64,000 nucleotides of DNA from Aphrophora alni (lineage: Eukaryota > Arthropoda > Insecta > Hemiptera > Aphrophoridae). Positions 48,153-60,900 of the stretch are shown piece by piece. The notes beneath the pieces are model-generated. The model did not search any database. It saw nothing but the letters and a program-made list of their open reading frames with translations, and was not told the DNA's origin. The first letter of the stretch is position 1. Each line of letters opens with the position of its first letter. The stretch covers positions 17,534,590 through 17,598,589 of the forward strand of contig OY740768.1 in the NCBI GenBank assembly GCA_963513935.1, given 5' to 3'. The position numbers and the translations under genes are program-made.

Positions 48153-48932
48153 TCATGCATGTGAATCCGAATCACCACTCGAAGCTAAAGAAAAGTTGGC
48201 AGAGTCTCTTTCAGGTTTATGTTGAGGATTACACTTCAGATTCATGATCTGTGGAAACGTATGATGACCAGGATCTGGAAGAACATAACCTCTAACATGA
48301 GCTGGAAATAATCTCTTTGTATACGGGTTAGGACTGAATAGCCTAATGCCATTATGATGGGTAGGAATAGTGGTATGATGGCGAGGAAATGAGTTACAAC
48401 TTGTACCTGCTCCCATGAGTTGTGGGTTAACTGAAATACCAGGCAGAGGCATTGTGGAGCAAAGTGGGTATGCAGGATTCACTGTTTGAGTTGGATAGTG
48501 TGGTAAAGTTGCTGATTGTTGAGGTCGATCAGAAAATGTTGTCATTCGTATATTGGTAGCTCTACCAAAAGGTTCCTGTGTAGTTCCATTAACTACAACC
48601 GGCACTTCAGGCCTGTCAACTTTTCTTCTAATTACAACTTCTTCTTCAGCTGTTTCTTTAATAACGGGAGGACTTTTTGTGTACAACTGTTGAGGTCTGT
48701 ACGGTGCATATATTTGTTCATGTGGGTTTATAGACACCCTTGGTATGTAATTTAAGTATGTTGGATCTTGCTGTTGATGGTACTGTTGTTGTTGTTGTAT
48801 TGCTCTGACATTACTATAAGTTTGGTCGATTATATGTTGTGGCTGTGATGCACGGAATGCACTGTAGCTTTGGTCAGGCTGTGGTGGCACCATGCCTCGT
48901 TGCAATGATGAGCTTCTCCACTGAGGTTGCAC
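48153..48932 (-). CDS. Exon 7, terminal: Q/P/H-rich C-terminal tail of the membrane protein
   Basis: The acceptor is CTTATATTCATAG before GTGCAACC and the stop is TGA at 48,153-48,155. It has 259 codons in phase 0. It starts VQPQWRSSSLQRGMVPPQ, includes a short glutamine run (IQQQQQYHQQQ) encoded by imperfect CAA/CAG, a small charged patch (KETAEEEVVIRRKVDRPEVP), many HH/TP/YP dipeptides, and ends SANFSLASSGDSDSHA. It is disordered by composition. Apparent tyrosine-containing YxxP-type motifs repeat in the first 80 residues (PDQSYSAF, DQTYSNVR, DPTYLNYI, HEQIYAPY). A plus-strand ORF at 48,516-48,755 is its shadow. Confidence 0.92.
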   Translation of the reverse strand: MQPQWRSSSLQRGMVPPQPDQSYSAFRASQPQHIIDQTYSNVRAIQQQQQYHQQQDPTYLNYIPRVSINPHEQIYAPYRPQQLYTKSPPVIKETAEEEVVIRRKVDRPEVPVVVNGTTQEPFGRATNIRMTTFSDRPQQSATLPHYPTQTVNPAYPLCSTMPLPGISVNPQLMGAGTSCNSFPRHHTTIPTHHNGIRLFSPNPYTKRLFPAHVRGYVLPDPGHHTFPQIMNLKCNPQHKPERDSANFSLASSGDSDSHA

Positions 48933-51900
48933 CTATGAATATAAGAGCCACTTATTAAACTAGATTTTATAACTTCCTTTTTATTTTTCCTAAAATTTAA
49001 CTTTTTGTTGCATATATCATTTGATAATTTAAAAGCAATATTTAAAAAAAACTATTTAAAAAAAAACATATAATTGCAGAGCATGGTTTACTTTCAATAT
49101 GAATAATAATAATAATATTTTTTTGATAACTACTAAACAAAACAAAAAGAGAAAATAAAATAAATATGTCTAGTCTTTTGACACAAATTTTCAAAATGCT
49201 CAGAGTAAAACTAATATATAGGTATATAATGTAATTGCCAAAGATTACGATTATCTCTAATATTGAGTTTTAAATAAAAATATAAGTGATTAAAACAATT
49301 ATAAATTATTAATAATTATAACTAAAAAATGAACCATTTATTTTTAATATCGAAAAGTTTGGATCTTATATGTACATCAAAGTGAAATATCTAAAAAAAG
49401 AATTATCGAAAAGGTTTCCTATATTCAATATTTTATTTATACTCTGTATACCTTATTAGCAGCATCAGTAGCTAGGTCATCAACACTAGTTGAGCGTCTC
49501 TGTGCTGATTCACGGCTGGAATTAGAGTGAACACCACTCGATGTTTCACTGTTATCTGGAGGAGAACCTCCTGATGCCTCTGTGCTCACGGAGTCTGAAC
49601 GAGGAGTTAACTCCTCTTGAGGCATCCCAGAATCTGCTCTGCGTAAGCATCGTGGTGTTGCCTTTAAACAAAAAATAAAAATCTAAATAAATGACCATTT
49701 GGATAACCTTCTAATATCAACCAACATATTGATAGTTCCAACACTCAGTACCTTCATATCTACCAATATATAAATGGCCTAGAACTGAAGTCTTAAAACA
49801 TATTAATAATTTGCTGTCATATTTTTGTAAGGGCAAAATTTCAATTAAAAAAAAGACGAAAATAACAAGTAATGAACTAGTAGAAGTAAAAATACGAGAT
49901 TATGATAAAACACATTTTATTTATATCTTGTCAGAAAAACGATGAAAATATTTTAATAAAACTAAAATAAGTAAAATTAAAAATCATTTTTCAAAATACT
50001 TTGTACAGTCCAGGTAGGTAGAAATGTTAACTGTAGGTTCAAAGAAAATCTTCCACAAAGAACCATAATCTAATAAACGTTTGCTGAACATTTAATAATT
50101 TAAGATTCTAGATAGAATAGTGTAAATATGGAAATTATTAAAAAAATTACAAAATGGTTTAAAACTGAAAAGAAACATAGAATATAACAGTTAAAACAAC
50201 ACAAGACCTTTTTAACACATTTATAAAAATAAATGAAAAAACAAAGACATAAATCTAGTTTGCACTTAATAGACCTAACTCAGTCACAGTCTACATGTAG
50301 ACTGCAAGTGTCTTCTCAGTATAAATATACATTTTATTTTTGTGACTTGAGGAAATCCAATGGTTGAAACCAATAATGAAAAAAACCCAGGGAATCAACA
50401 AAAACAAATTTAATTAACGATAATTTTCGATTGAGTAAAATATTAAGAGATATTAAATCCAATCAATGAAAACTGTAATTGTGCTTGTATATAGCTATTT
50501 CTTCAGATTTAAGTAAAACATATTTTTGGATCAAGTAGTACATTAACAAATTCATCTAACAGTTTTAAGAGAAAAATATGTTAGTGTTAAATTGGGTAAA
50601 ATTAATATAGTATTTGTCAATTAATGTGCTACATACTCATATACATATAACAATTTTAAAATAAATAAAAAAAACAGATTAAATAGTTTATTGAATTAAG
50701 AAACGTCTGAAAAAAGTTTCTTACTTTACAGATTTAAAAAAATGTGTTAAAATACAGTATTATTTGATAAAATAAATAACAAACTAGTTCTAAGCAAGAA
50801 AAATGTATAATGAAATATTTTGGAATACATACCTTAATATTTTTCAATTAATACTTAGAATAATCCTTAAGGGTAATTTTATAACACCAGTAAAAAAAAA
50901 AAAAGTTAGTGCCAAAAATCAGTGTAGCCACACAAAATATAATTTGTAAAAACAATTTTATCAAATAAAATATAAAATTTACCCAAAGGAGTGATAAAAC
51001 ATTAAAAACAAAATAATCCTCATAGATAATCATCATAGTATTTATAAAAAAAACAAGAAAAAATGCTATAATATGATAATTAAAATTTTAAATATTGTTG
51101 ATTTGAATTGATAAGAAGAATACAAACAAATGCATGTTTTCTGACACAACACAATAAAACGTTAATTATACAAAATATGAGTTGTAGATGTTTAAGTAAA
51201 TATATCGGATATGGTTGCGTGCATGGGTCATGTGTGTTTAATCATGTCTGTGAAAATGAGGTAAAGAATATTTTGAACATTAGATGATAGTTGAAGTATT
51301 TTACAAACAACAAAATTAAAATGTTCACATGATCCAATTTAATAAAAACTTACTGGAGGTTCTACTGCAACTATTTCTGGTGGAGGAGGAGGAGGAGGAG
51401 GAGAGGGTCCTGGAGGTGGAGGCAGTTCTTCATCCTCCTCTTCTTGTGGTTCGGGAGTCAGCAATGGACTAGGATCCTCATAGTCAGCCGAACCAGGATT
51501 TAATAAATCACGATTAGTGCAAGCGTAGGTTACACTGCCAGTACGAACACACTCCAGCAGCTGTAAGCACACCCATACACATGCACCCTTTGTTAATCAC
51601 CAATGCCCAACACCAAGCTTTGTTATTATAAAGCTTAACAGATAATTGTGTTTAGTTGTTAATTATGATTAACAAAATAATGACACTCATTTTACAATAA
51701 AAATTTCAGTAGAACTCTCTTTCAACTGTAGTTTTACATATGTTCAGAGTAAACCTTCATACAATGAGAGTAAAACTTAGCACAGGATTTAAATGAATAT
51801 GAGGAATAGACATAGTTTGGCAAGGGGGGAGGGGGTACACTTTATTATTTTATAATTAGCAATGAAAAAGTACCTGGACAACCAAAATTTTACTATAACA

Positions 51901-54900
51901 TAACAGTCATATACTCTCATGAAAAGGTTCAGATTCTTATCTTTAGAAATAAAATGTTGAGAAAAAGTATTCCTTTAGTAATATAAAGTTTATGGGTTCA
52001 TAGAAAATAAATGTTATCATTCTGACAGGATCTTCGACATGCTTTCTTAAAAATATGAAAAAGGATAATCCAACTACAACTAAAACCATAGAAGAATCTC
52101 AATTAAGAACTTTGTTCTTAATAACAACTACTCCACAACATGTTAATACATTATGATTATACATAGCATACGTTTAATACAATAAAACATTCCATGGGTT
52201 TTGCGTTTAGAATAAAAACACTCACACTTGCCAATATGTCACTTTTTTTAACTTTTGAAAAAATTAAAGATATGGAAAAAAGTAAGTGAAAGGAGCAAAA
52301 GTAGCTATTTATAAATAAATATTTGCTTTTAGGATTAAGTTACGTGTCCACCTTATACCTGTAAAAGAGTCAATGATAAAACTTATGGTCAAAAGACTCA
52401 AACTATAAGTTTTAATGTAGGTCTGTTAACACTTTAAATATCAATGTCTGATTTTAAAATAACAATTAGAATACACATAATAAATGTTGAAATTGACCTA
52501 TGTAAGGTGTAAAGTTCATTTGTTGTGATTATGAAATTTTTAGATATTTGTAGTTATAAGTTTGGTTTTAAATAAACCTTTTCCTTAAGAATCAAACTAA
52601 ACATATGTTTAATAATAATAATAATATCATTAAAAAAAGACAGGACTATAATTCAATAATTACTACTTATGTTGCTCTATTCTCAAGTAAAAATGATAAA
52701 ATCTATAATGTTAGAGCGATATATTTTTTTCATGGTGTCTAGAATAGTAAGAAATTTTAGAGTTTTATAATTTAAAAAATCCTCTAGTTATATTTTACAA
52801 AATTAAATATGTTGAACTGTAAAATGTAGCATTTTTCTATGGAGGTTAAGGGATTGGACTCAAAAATTTAAAGTGTTAACCATCATCATTATGAAAAAAA
52901 ATGGGAAACTACAACCGGTAGCAAACTCAGGTTGAGAATGCTAGAAAAACAGTGTTGATGGGCTAACCACGCATTACCTGTCTGTAAAAGTCATCTAGTA
53001 GACCTAGGCCATTCAGACCACTTAAACCACAGAGTTTAAACAAAACATTTTCCTATGCAAATACTGAACTAACAATAGAAAATAATGTTTAAAAGCTACA
53101 CCAACTTCTCAAATTAGTTTGATATATTACTTATAAACTTAGAAATTGTTGTCATGTAAATAAATATATTTTCTCAAACCTCTGGTTACAAAAATGAAAC
53201 GATCAGACATATCCTTTATAAATATTTGCTACTCTCCAAACTTTAAATTAAAATTAAATCTATTTATATTTAAATTGAACTTTATTTTGAGTACAAAAAT
53301 ATAGTATTGCATTGGTTTATGCCCTTCTGAGGATGGTAGCTATGTTACTGAAATATGAGTAAGGGTCTATTAAACTTTCTAACATTAATTGTGTTGGTGC
53401 TTTATTTGTGGTTTGGGGATTACTTCTTTCATATTTTTATTTTGAATGTGTACAGAATGAATGTTATAAAATGAATGAATGAATGTAGAATGTTGTGAAG
53501 TGAGGAAGCAGTGTGTTTTTGTAAGCAATAATAAGCAAATTTTGGGATTATAAAGCTGAAATACTTAAACTACCAAAAAACCACTGTTATTTAGACAAGT
53601 TAGTTATAAAGAAGAATTGTCTGTACAATAAAAAAACAAAAACATGCCTTGTACATATAACCAGTTAATTTACCTTATTGTCTTCAGAAGCAGTGTCATC
53701 ACTGTGTTCTGTTACGGCTGTGTTTAACATTGGCAGCTCTCTTAGCCTAGCATAATCTCCATCATCATCAGATTCACCATCCTTCCCACCAGGACATTTT
53801 CTGAAAATTGTATAATTCATTTGTTAAAGAATTAATTAAATATTAAATAGTTTAGAAACCTTATTGAAAAACTTCTTCCAAATAGGTTTCTTCTTGGTCA
53901 TAGTAAAATAATATATTTTCATAGTACAAAAAATATAAAATAATATATTTTCATAATACAAAAAAATATTTGTTTGTTGTTATTATTAACATGATGTTTA
54001 ACTATTTATTCTGTATGTAATATTAATTAGTTTTTCTACATTATTTTTGTATTATTTCAGTCATTATCATCATGACAATTAAATCCAGACAATATGATAT
54101 TCACCCTCTCAGTGGAAGACATTTTGGCAGATCATTCAAACTTAGTATATATATATATGTACAAATTGATATAAACTACACACGTGTGTGTGTGTGTAGC
54201 TTCTCATGCAGTACAAATTCTGCCCTATTTTTTTATCAAAGTTAATTTTGAAATAATTTTAAGTTTGATAGAAAAATATTTTTTAGCCTGCTTTTACTAG
54301 AGGATTCAATTTTGTTTTCATTTTCACCACATTCAGTAGATTTGTTTTGGCGTTTTTGCAAAACAAATTTGTTAGCAATGGAGGTGAATGTTTATTAGTC
54401 GATTATTGTTAATTTTGTCAATCTAGCTGATGCTTTATTGTCAGAATTTTAATAAACTGGTTAAAAAAAGGTGATAGTTAAAAATTAAGCAAAACATTTT
54501 TCTATTACTGTATTTTTTTTATATTTATTTATTTTTTAGATTGACAGTGTTACAAATTGTTATACTGAAATAATAAAGAGCTTTTTGTTTTAGTTCTCCT
54601 TTTACTTCATGTTCTCTATTACTACTCATGAAACATAATATTGAAATTCTAAATACAATAATTTCTAGTTATTAGATATTGAATTTTCCTGAACACAAAA
54701 TATTAATTGCGAATGTTTTAGGACATTGAAATGGGCTATACATTTCCACATTTTAAACTTGTGATCAATTAAATTAAAAGCACATTCCAATTCATAACTT
54801 TGTTTGAGAACTTAACTCGTATGTCTTTTGATCCCTTTAGAATTCATGATATTACTAACAATATTTAACTAGTCACAAAGGAACCGAGTTGTTATAAATG

Positions 54901-57900
54901 GTTTTACAAACAAAAGTCTTAACAGATTTCTAGTTTGACTTTTGAATTATGGAAGTTTTATTCAATTGAATCTCTGCTTTTCCTCAGTTGAGAGTTAGGT
55001 GAATAGACAAAGGAATAAATAATGGGATGAGTTTTTGATTCTTAATATAGTTTGTGTTCATCTTAAAAAACACTTTGCAATATATTAAGATTATTTCTAC
55101 AACTATATATTCCAATAATGAAACATGTAATATTTAAATATAAAGTAATTTAAAATTAAAGAACAGCTACCTTTTTTTCTGCTTCTAGTATGGTGAAATG
55201 CTTTTTTAAAAAAGTAAATACATTATAAAAAGAGAATACCTACAAATTGATTTAATTTTGACACCTACTTATATTGTTTTCATAGTAGTAGAATAAAAAG
55301 AAACAAAGTTTGTGTAAAAGTAGTAAAACATAGTGGTCGTGGAGTAAGTAAGCCTAAAATTCATGAAAAATATTATATAATCTTACTAATTAAGGACAAT
55401 AAGAAAAAAAGATAAAGCATAAAAGATGATGCCCTAAAAAATTTCAACTTTCTTTCCTCTTACAAACACAATTTTTTTTTTTAAAAACTAGAAATTGTGT
55501 CTAATTTTACTTCTTTAATATAATTTATTTAAAATTATTTATATTTTAGGATTTAATGGTAAATAATATAAATTAAAAAAATTGAATGCATACAAAATTT
55601 TGTCTTTACTTATTCATAATTTTTACTTTTACGGAACATTTAGAAAATTAGCAATAGTTTTAACATTGTTAGAGTTTTAACCTTGTAACTAGTTTTTTTT
55701 TGTAAAATTTTACATAAGTTTTTAAATAGTTATGGGATACAATTTACTCTAAGATGAAATTTGTAATCTAGGACGAGCGGTAAACACCTTACACAATAAT
55801 CTAATTAAAACTATTAATTATCTAATCACACCACATTACTTTCAATAGTTTACTTTTGGGTACATCAATATGCATATTATATAATAAGTACTGAGTGAGG
55901 TAATGAGAACATAACAATTTGTTTCAGCTAGCATTTGGTTACTATGGCAACAATGAATCAACAGCTACATTTATAAGCTCAATTTAACTATACCATTTTA
56001 GAAAACTTGCCTTATGGACTCCTGAAACACCATGATTTTACTGTTGAAACATATTTAAAAATGATGATTCTTTTATTACAACACAAAGAGTGATCAGAAA
56101 CCACTTCAATGTTGGATGACATGATGCTGTTACAGATTGTTCTACAATGGAAACTGGGTAAGGATATTTAGAAATACACCCTCGATACAGAAAAAAATTG
56201 CAGGAAGTGTGAAAACAGTGCTTACACCACATAATGTAGAAAGAGTAAGAGTTACCATTACTCGTAGCCTAAATAAATCTTCCAGGAAGCAAACCCTACC
56301 ACTTCCCAATAGGTCCTTGCGAAGGATGTTTCATCAAAATTTTCTCTTTTCACCCCTACGAGATTCAAGTTGCTGAAGAATTTTGGAACATGATTATGCC
56401 AGGCGAATAGCTTTTTGTAATAAAATACTGGATATCAAAAATTAAAAGCCAAACCTCTGTGAACTGTTTATACGCAGATGAAGTGTATTTTTAACTTTCC
56501 ATGCATGTCAAGAAAAATAACTTGCACTATTGGAGTGTCAATAATTCTCAAGACCTTTACTCTAAACACATCCACAGCTCCTGAGTCACTGTATGGTGTG
56601 AAGTTTCAGCCAACTGTATTTATGGCCCCTATTTAAAAAAAAAATAATGGAGAGTTTCTATAAACTCTCATTAGTATTTGAATATGATGAACAACTTTTT
56701 ATGCCATTGCTAAAAGAGTTAGGGGTAGATATAGACTCCCTCTACTTTAAGCTAGATGGTGCCAACCACTATACAAAACACAATGGCTATGATGAGAAAT
56801 GTGTTTGGAGATTGCTTGATTTAAGATTTGGTGATATACACGGGCCAGCACGATTTACAGATTTTTCGGTATGTGATTTTTGTCTGTGGGGCTATTTGAA
56901 GTTTAAAATGTTTCAAATATGCCCTCAAGATTTAAATAAACTCAAGGTGCAGATTGTTGAAGAAATTCTGGAGATTCCCCAAGCCATGAGCAAGCATTTT
57001 TCAAGCAACTTCAAAAAGGAATATTATTTTTAAACAATAAATATAATAGCACACAATTTTATAATTTTGTCTAAGTTTTAGTGTAATATTCAACCTCAAA
57101 ATGAAAATGCTCTTTTTGTTTTATTGTTAAATTGTAGTGTTTTTATTTCCCCACTGAGTATTAGTTATATTGTATAAATTAAATGGGTCAAAGGAAAATC
57201 ATTCTATAATTTTCCTAGTGGAATGGCAAGGTAATTTGCAAAAGAGAGTAATTTTTCATAAATAGTCAGTTTCCACCAGTCATTAAAGAAGTAACAACTG
57301 AAACCTACCAAAGTTTCTGATGTTAAAAGGCTTCTTAGGGGGAGAGTGGATGCTTCATAAGAGTCTTTAGTTCTACAGGAAGATCTTGTTTGGAATACAA
57401 GTGATTGTCAAAGTTGGTGGAACCAACTTCTAGAGAGAGGTGAAAATCATATTGATGTTAATTAAAATGAAATAGATTTTGAGCATTCCTCAATACCGTT
57501 TTATATATTCAATATCTGGAGGAAGATATTGAAGATGGAATACCTGGATAGAGTAAAACTAAAGATATTTTGTAACAACTGGCCATTTTAATGTTTTGGT
57601 TTTGAGACAGTTTAACTAATATCTTTTCCCAAATATAATGTAATTTTAAAACAAATTATTATCGATTATTTAATTTTAAACCTAGAAAAAAAATTTTAGT
57701 CAGAAGACATACATATAAATATTATAATAAAACATGTGTACTTCAATATTTCTTTTTTAGATTGTAAGGTATTTGTAATACCATTTAAATTTTATATCAC
57801 TCTAAAATAACGTCAATTACTATAAATATTTAAATAATAAAATATTTTAATTTCATAACTCTTTTTATTCAACTGTAATGAGTTACATTTGTGGAAACTT

Positions 57901-60900
57901 CAATCAAATAAAAAAAACAAAAAAAAAAAAAACACTTTATTTGTGCAATATAATTACAAGACAATTTCAATGACTAAGTCACCATCCCCATTTGCTATAT
58001 GCACAAATCATACTGATAATGACCTTATTGCACAAATAATGTGGATTTTGTGAAATATCCATTCCATTCATTTGGGGATTTTTTAAATTATTTTTTTTAT
58101 ATTTGACATTTAAATAAGTTTTGAACATTAAAAATAAAGTATAAAACCATTCTGAATACAAGGTTTATACTTGAATTTAAATTGGGTCACTCAATTCATC
58201 AGTCTAATGAGCGCATAAGACTGATTTTGGTTTGAATAGAAAGGTAACTGGCAAACCATAGAGTAGCAAAATAGAAATCGGAGAAATTATATATTTTGAA
58301 AAATTCTAGTATTAAAAAAATACTATTAAGAATTGCTTTAGGTGTTCAACTTACTCCCCCCTTCTCCTCATAAATATAAAGTGGGTAGAGCTAGTGTTAA
58401 ATCCAGACTTCTGATATTTAATTAAAATTTTAAAACTTACTTTGAGCTTGGATCAAAGGTAACTTTGTGTTTGGTAGTGGTAGGTTTCCTAAACCATTCA
58501 AGACGGTCAGATGTTGATGAATCTGGTGAATTCTTAGGTGAAGGAGGTTTTGGTCGAAGCCAGTAAATTTGTTCTTCATCTCGATCCATCCAGTCTCTTG
58601 AACTACTACTGGGACCTGAAACAATATTCAGACATTACAATGGTTATAGATATATATCTGGCAGGGGGGTTGGGATCCCATCGCCCGGTGGACCATACAC
58701 CCCAATCAGCTTAATGTTCTCTTGGCTTGAAGCAATTTATAACGTTTCCAGCTTAGTATGGTTAGACCTGGATGAGATGGAACAGGAAGAAGTTCCACCT
58801 ATAAAGAGAGGACGAACTTCTGAAAATGCAGTAACACCAAGCTTAACTAGTTCACTAACAATGTTACTAAGCAACCGAGTGGATTAAAGGTGAAGAGAAC
58901 TAATCTCACTACTACCCAATAAAGGGAGGTCGTCAAAGCCAAACTCCGGTAAAGTGGTGAGCAATGGGACCCTAACAAGAGGCAAGGGCAGTAATAAAGA
59001 AGAGAAAGTTAGAGTATGAAATCACTTTAGACACTGATAGAGGTTCCAAGACAGGGATGGGTGTGGTCAAGGACTCTAGAGAGGATTTGGCTACTCCACC
59101 CTCTGCTGGAGGCCCTTTAAAGAAGGCCCGAAGTTAAACTTAAGATTCTGATATAACAAAACTCACCATCATTTAGAGCCATCTGGTAAGGAAGTTTCCA
59201 CTTGGAGAGACATTCTCGCCACCAAAATATAGGCTGTTGTTCTTAATGCCTATCCTGAGACTAAACTTAACGATAAGCAAGGTGAAGATATCGCTGACAT
59301 ATTTATGGTTAAATTCAAACTCATAAAAGATAGAACTTTCCCTTCATTCTGAGAGAGCTAGATGGAAAAAGGAGCTCTTGTTCTTTCTTGCCTCAACAGT
59401 GCAACAAAGCGTTGGCTGGAGACAATGATTGCTATTTTTAGCCATTGGGTGAAGAAAACAAGTTGATCACCGGATTGAGAAAGGACATTCTGAAGACTAC
59501 AAGAGTGTTTCTTAGGGCGCACCCCAAGCTTCTGAAGCGATCCTTTGTTCAAGTCTGGAAATGCTTGTCCACCATAATCCTGCTCTTAGGGTATGGGAAT
59601 AGAAGGTAATTTTGGCAAAGGAAGAAAGACCATTGGCTTGACCATTCAACAAGTTATGCCACTACTAACTGAATACAGCCACCTCAGGAAATATTTGCTA
59701 ATACTTTGGATCATCAATAGTGATCCCTTTTGTGGGCTATGTAAACAGTTTGAATAGACTGCTAAACACATCATCCTAGTATATGAAAGGCTTGAGGCTA
59801 GGAGAAGGGGCATATTTGGGGCTTCACAACCAAGTGATGATTATGATGTTAGCATCAGGCAAAAACTCTTAAGTCTCATTGAAGGCATTAGCTTGTCTTG
59901 CTAGTGGGTACTTGGTGTGTACCAATAAGCATAGGTTGGCGTACAAGGATCTTGATTTCTCCTACCCCTATAATCTAATCTAATCTATAGACATATATAT
60001 ATTTATAAATATGTTACTTACGTCGTCTCATACACACTGATTCTTGTCTCCAACCGGTTTCGCTGCTTCAATTAGTCAGCATCATCAGGGTTTATCTGTT
60101 ACTGCTTCGTCATAAAGTAAGATATATATTACTCTAGTTTTTAAAGATTGTCTACTCTGAGATTTTCACATATATTTAACGTATTATTGAAAACGTATTT
60201 CAGTTCTTGCTTATCTAACTTATTTGATTATTTCCGTACAAACGTTATATCAACAATTTTTACACTTGCTATTATAATTCCCAAAGTCACTACCCACTGC
60301 AATATGTAGACATCCATTAGAATTGCATTAAGATGGTATTAATCTCTTGTTTATCTAATACCCTATATTCTTGTAAACTACCCACTTTTTTGTTCTTTCT
60401 TATAATTATTAGAGAGAACTTTAGAGTGGCATTATTAGTCAATGAAATCAGCTGTTATGAATTTACTAATTTTAGTTCTGTTGTTAGCTTTTATGCTGTG
60501 TTTCAAGTACAAATTTTAAAGACATGAGATTTGATTTTTGTTTAAAAATATAGGACAATAGATGCAATTCAACATTTTAAACTTGTTGCACCATGATGCT
60601 ACACCACTACATTTTAAATTTCTGTTTGAACCCTGTCAATGAAGTCTTTAATGGGAAAATTACTGGAAGACAAGAGTCTATTGAAAAGTCACGTACGTCA
60701 TGAGACTTCACACTGATGGGTATTTCCTTTCAGCATTGTGAAAAGATAAAGTTTTATATGAAACGAGCAATAATTGAGGACCAATGTTTGAATAAGTATT
60801 TAAACAAATTGAAACATCAAACAAACTGTTTCAGTACTTCTAGGCATCTTCAGTGATATGTCAAAGAGGAGAGAAAACAATTTTAGAAACAAATTAAATA

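Larger units (their letters stand above)
53801..58440 (-). other. Intron between exons 3 and 4, containing a mariner relic
   Basis: At 4,640 bp this is the largest visible intron. A Tc1/mariner-type relic occupies 55,885-57,163 in the opposite orientation to the gene. A TG microsatellite with CACGTG lies at about 54,180-54,198 and a long A-tract at 57,912-57,935. The rest is AT-rich without recognised features. Confidence 0.8.

Noticed and set aside
50848..51036. 62-codon minus-strand ORF as an additional exon of the membrane protein
   Set aside because: The flanking exons already join in phase 0 without it, and its F/I/L/Y-rich translation is compositional.
54179..54199. CACGTG beside a TG run as a regulatory E-box
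   Set aside because: It lies at the border of a dinucleotide microsatellite where such hexamers occur trivially.
56038..56232. Minus-strand ORF beginning MWCKHCFHTSC
   Set aside because: It lies antisense to the N-terminal part of the mariner transposase relic.
59358..59552. 64-codon minus-strand ORF
   Set aside because: It overlaps the plus-strand ORF1-like relic of the non-LTR element and shows no motif.
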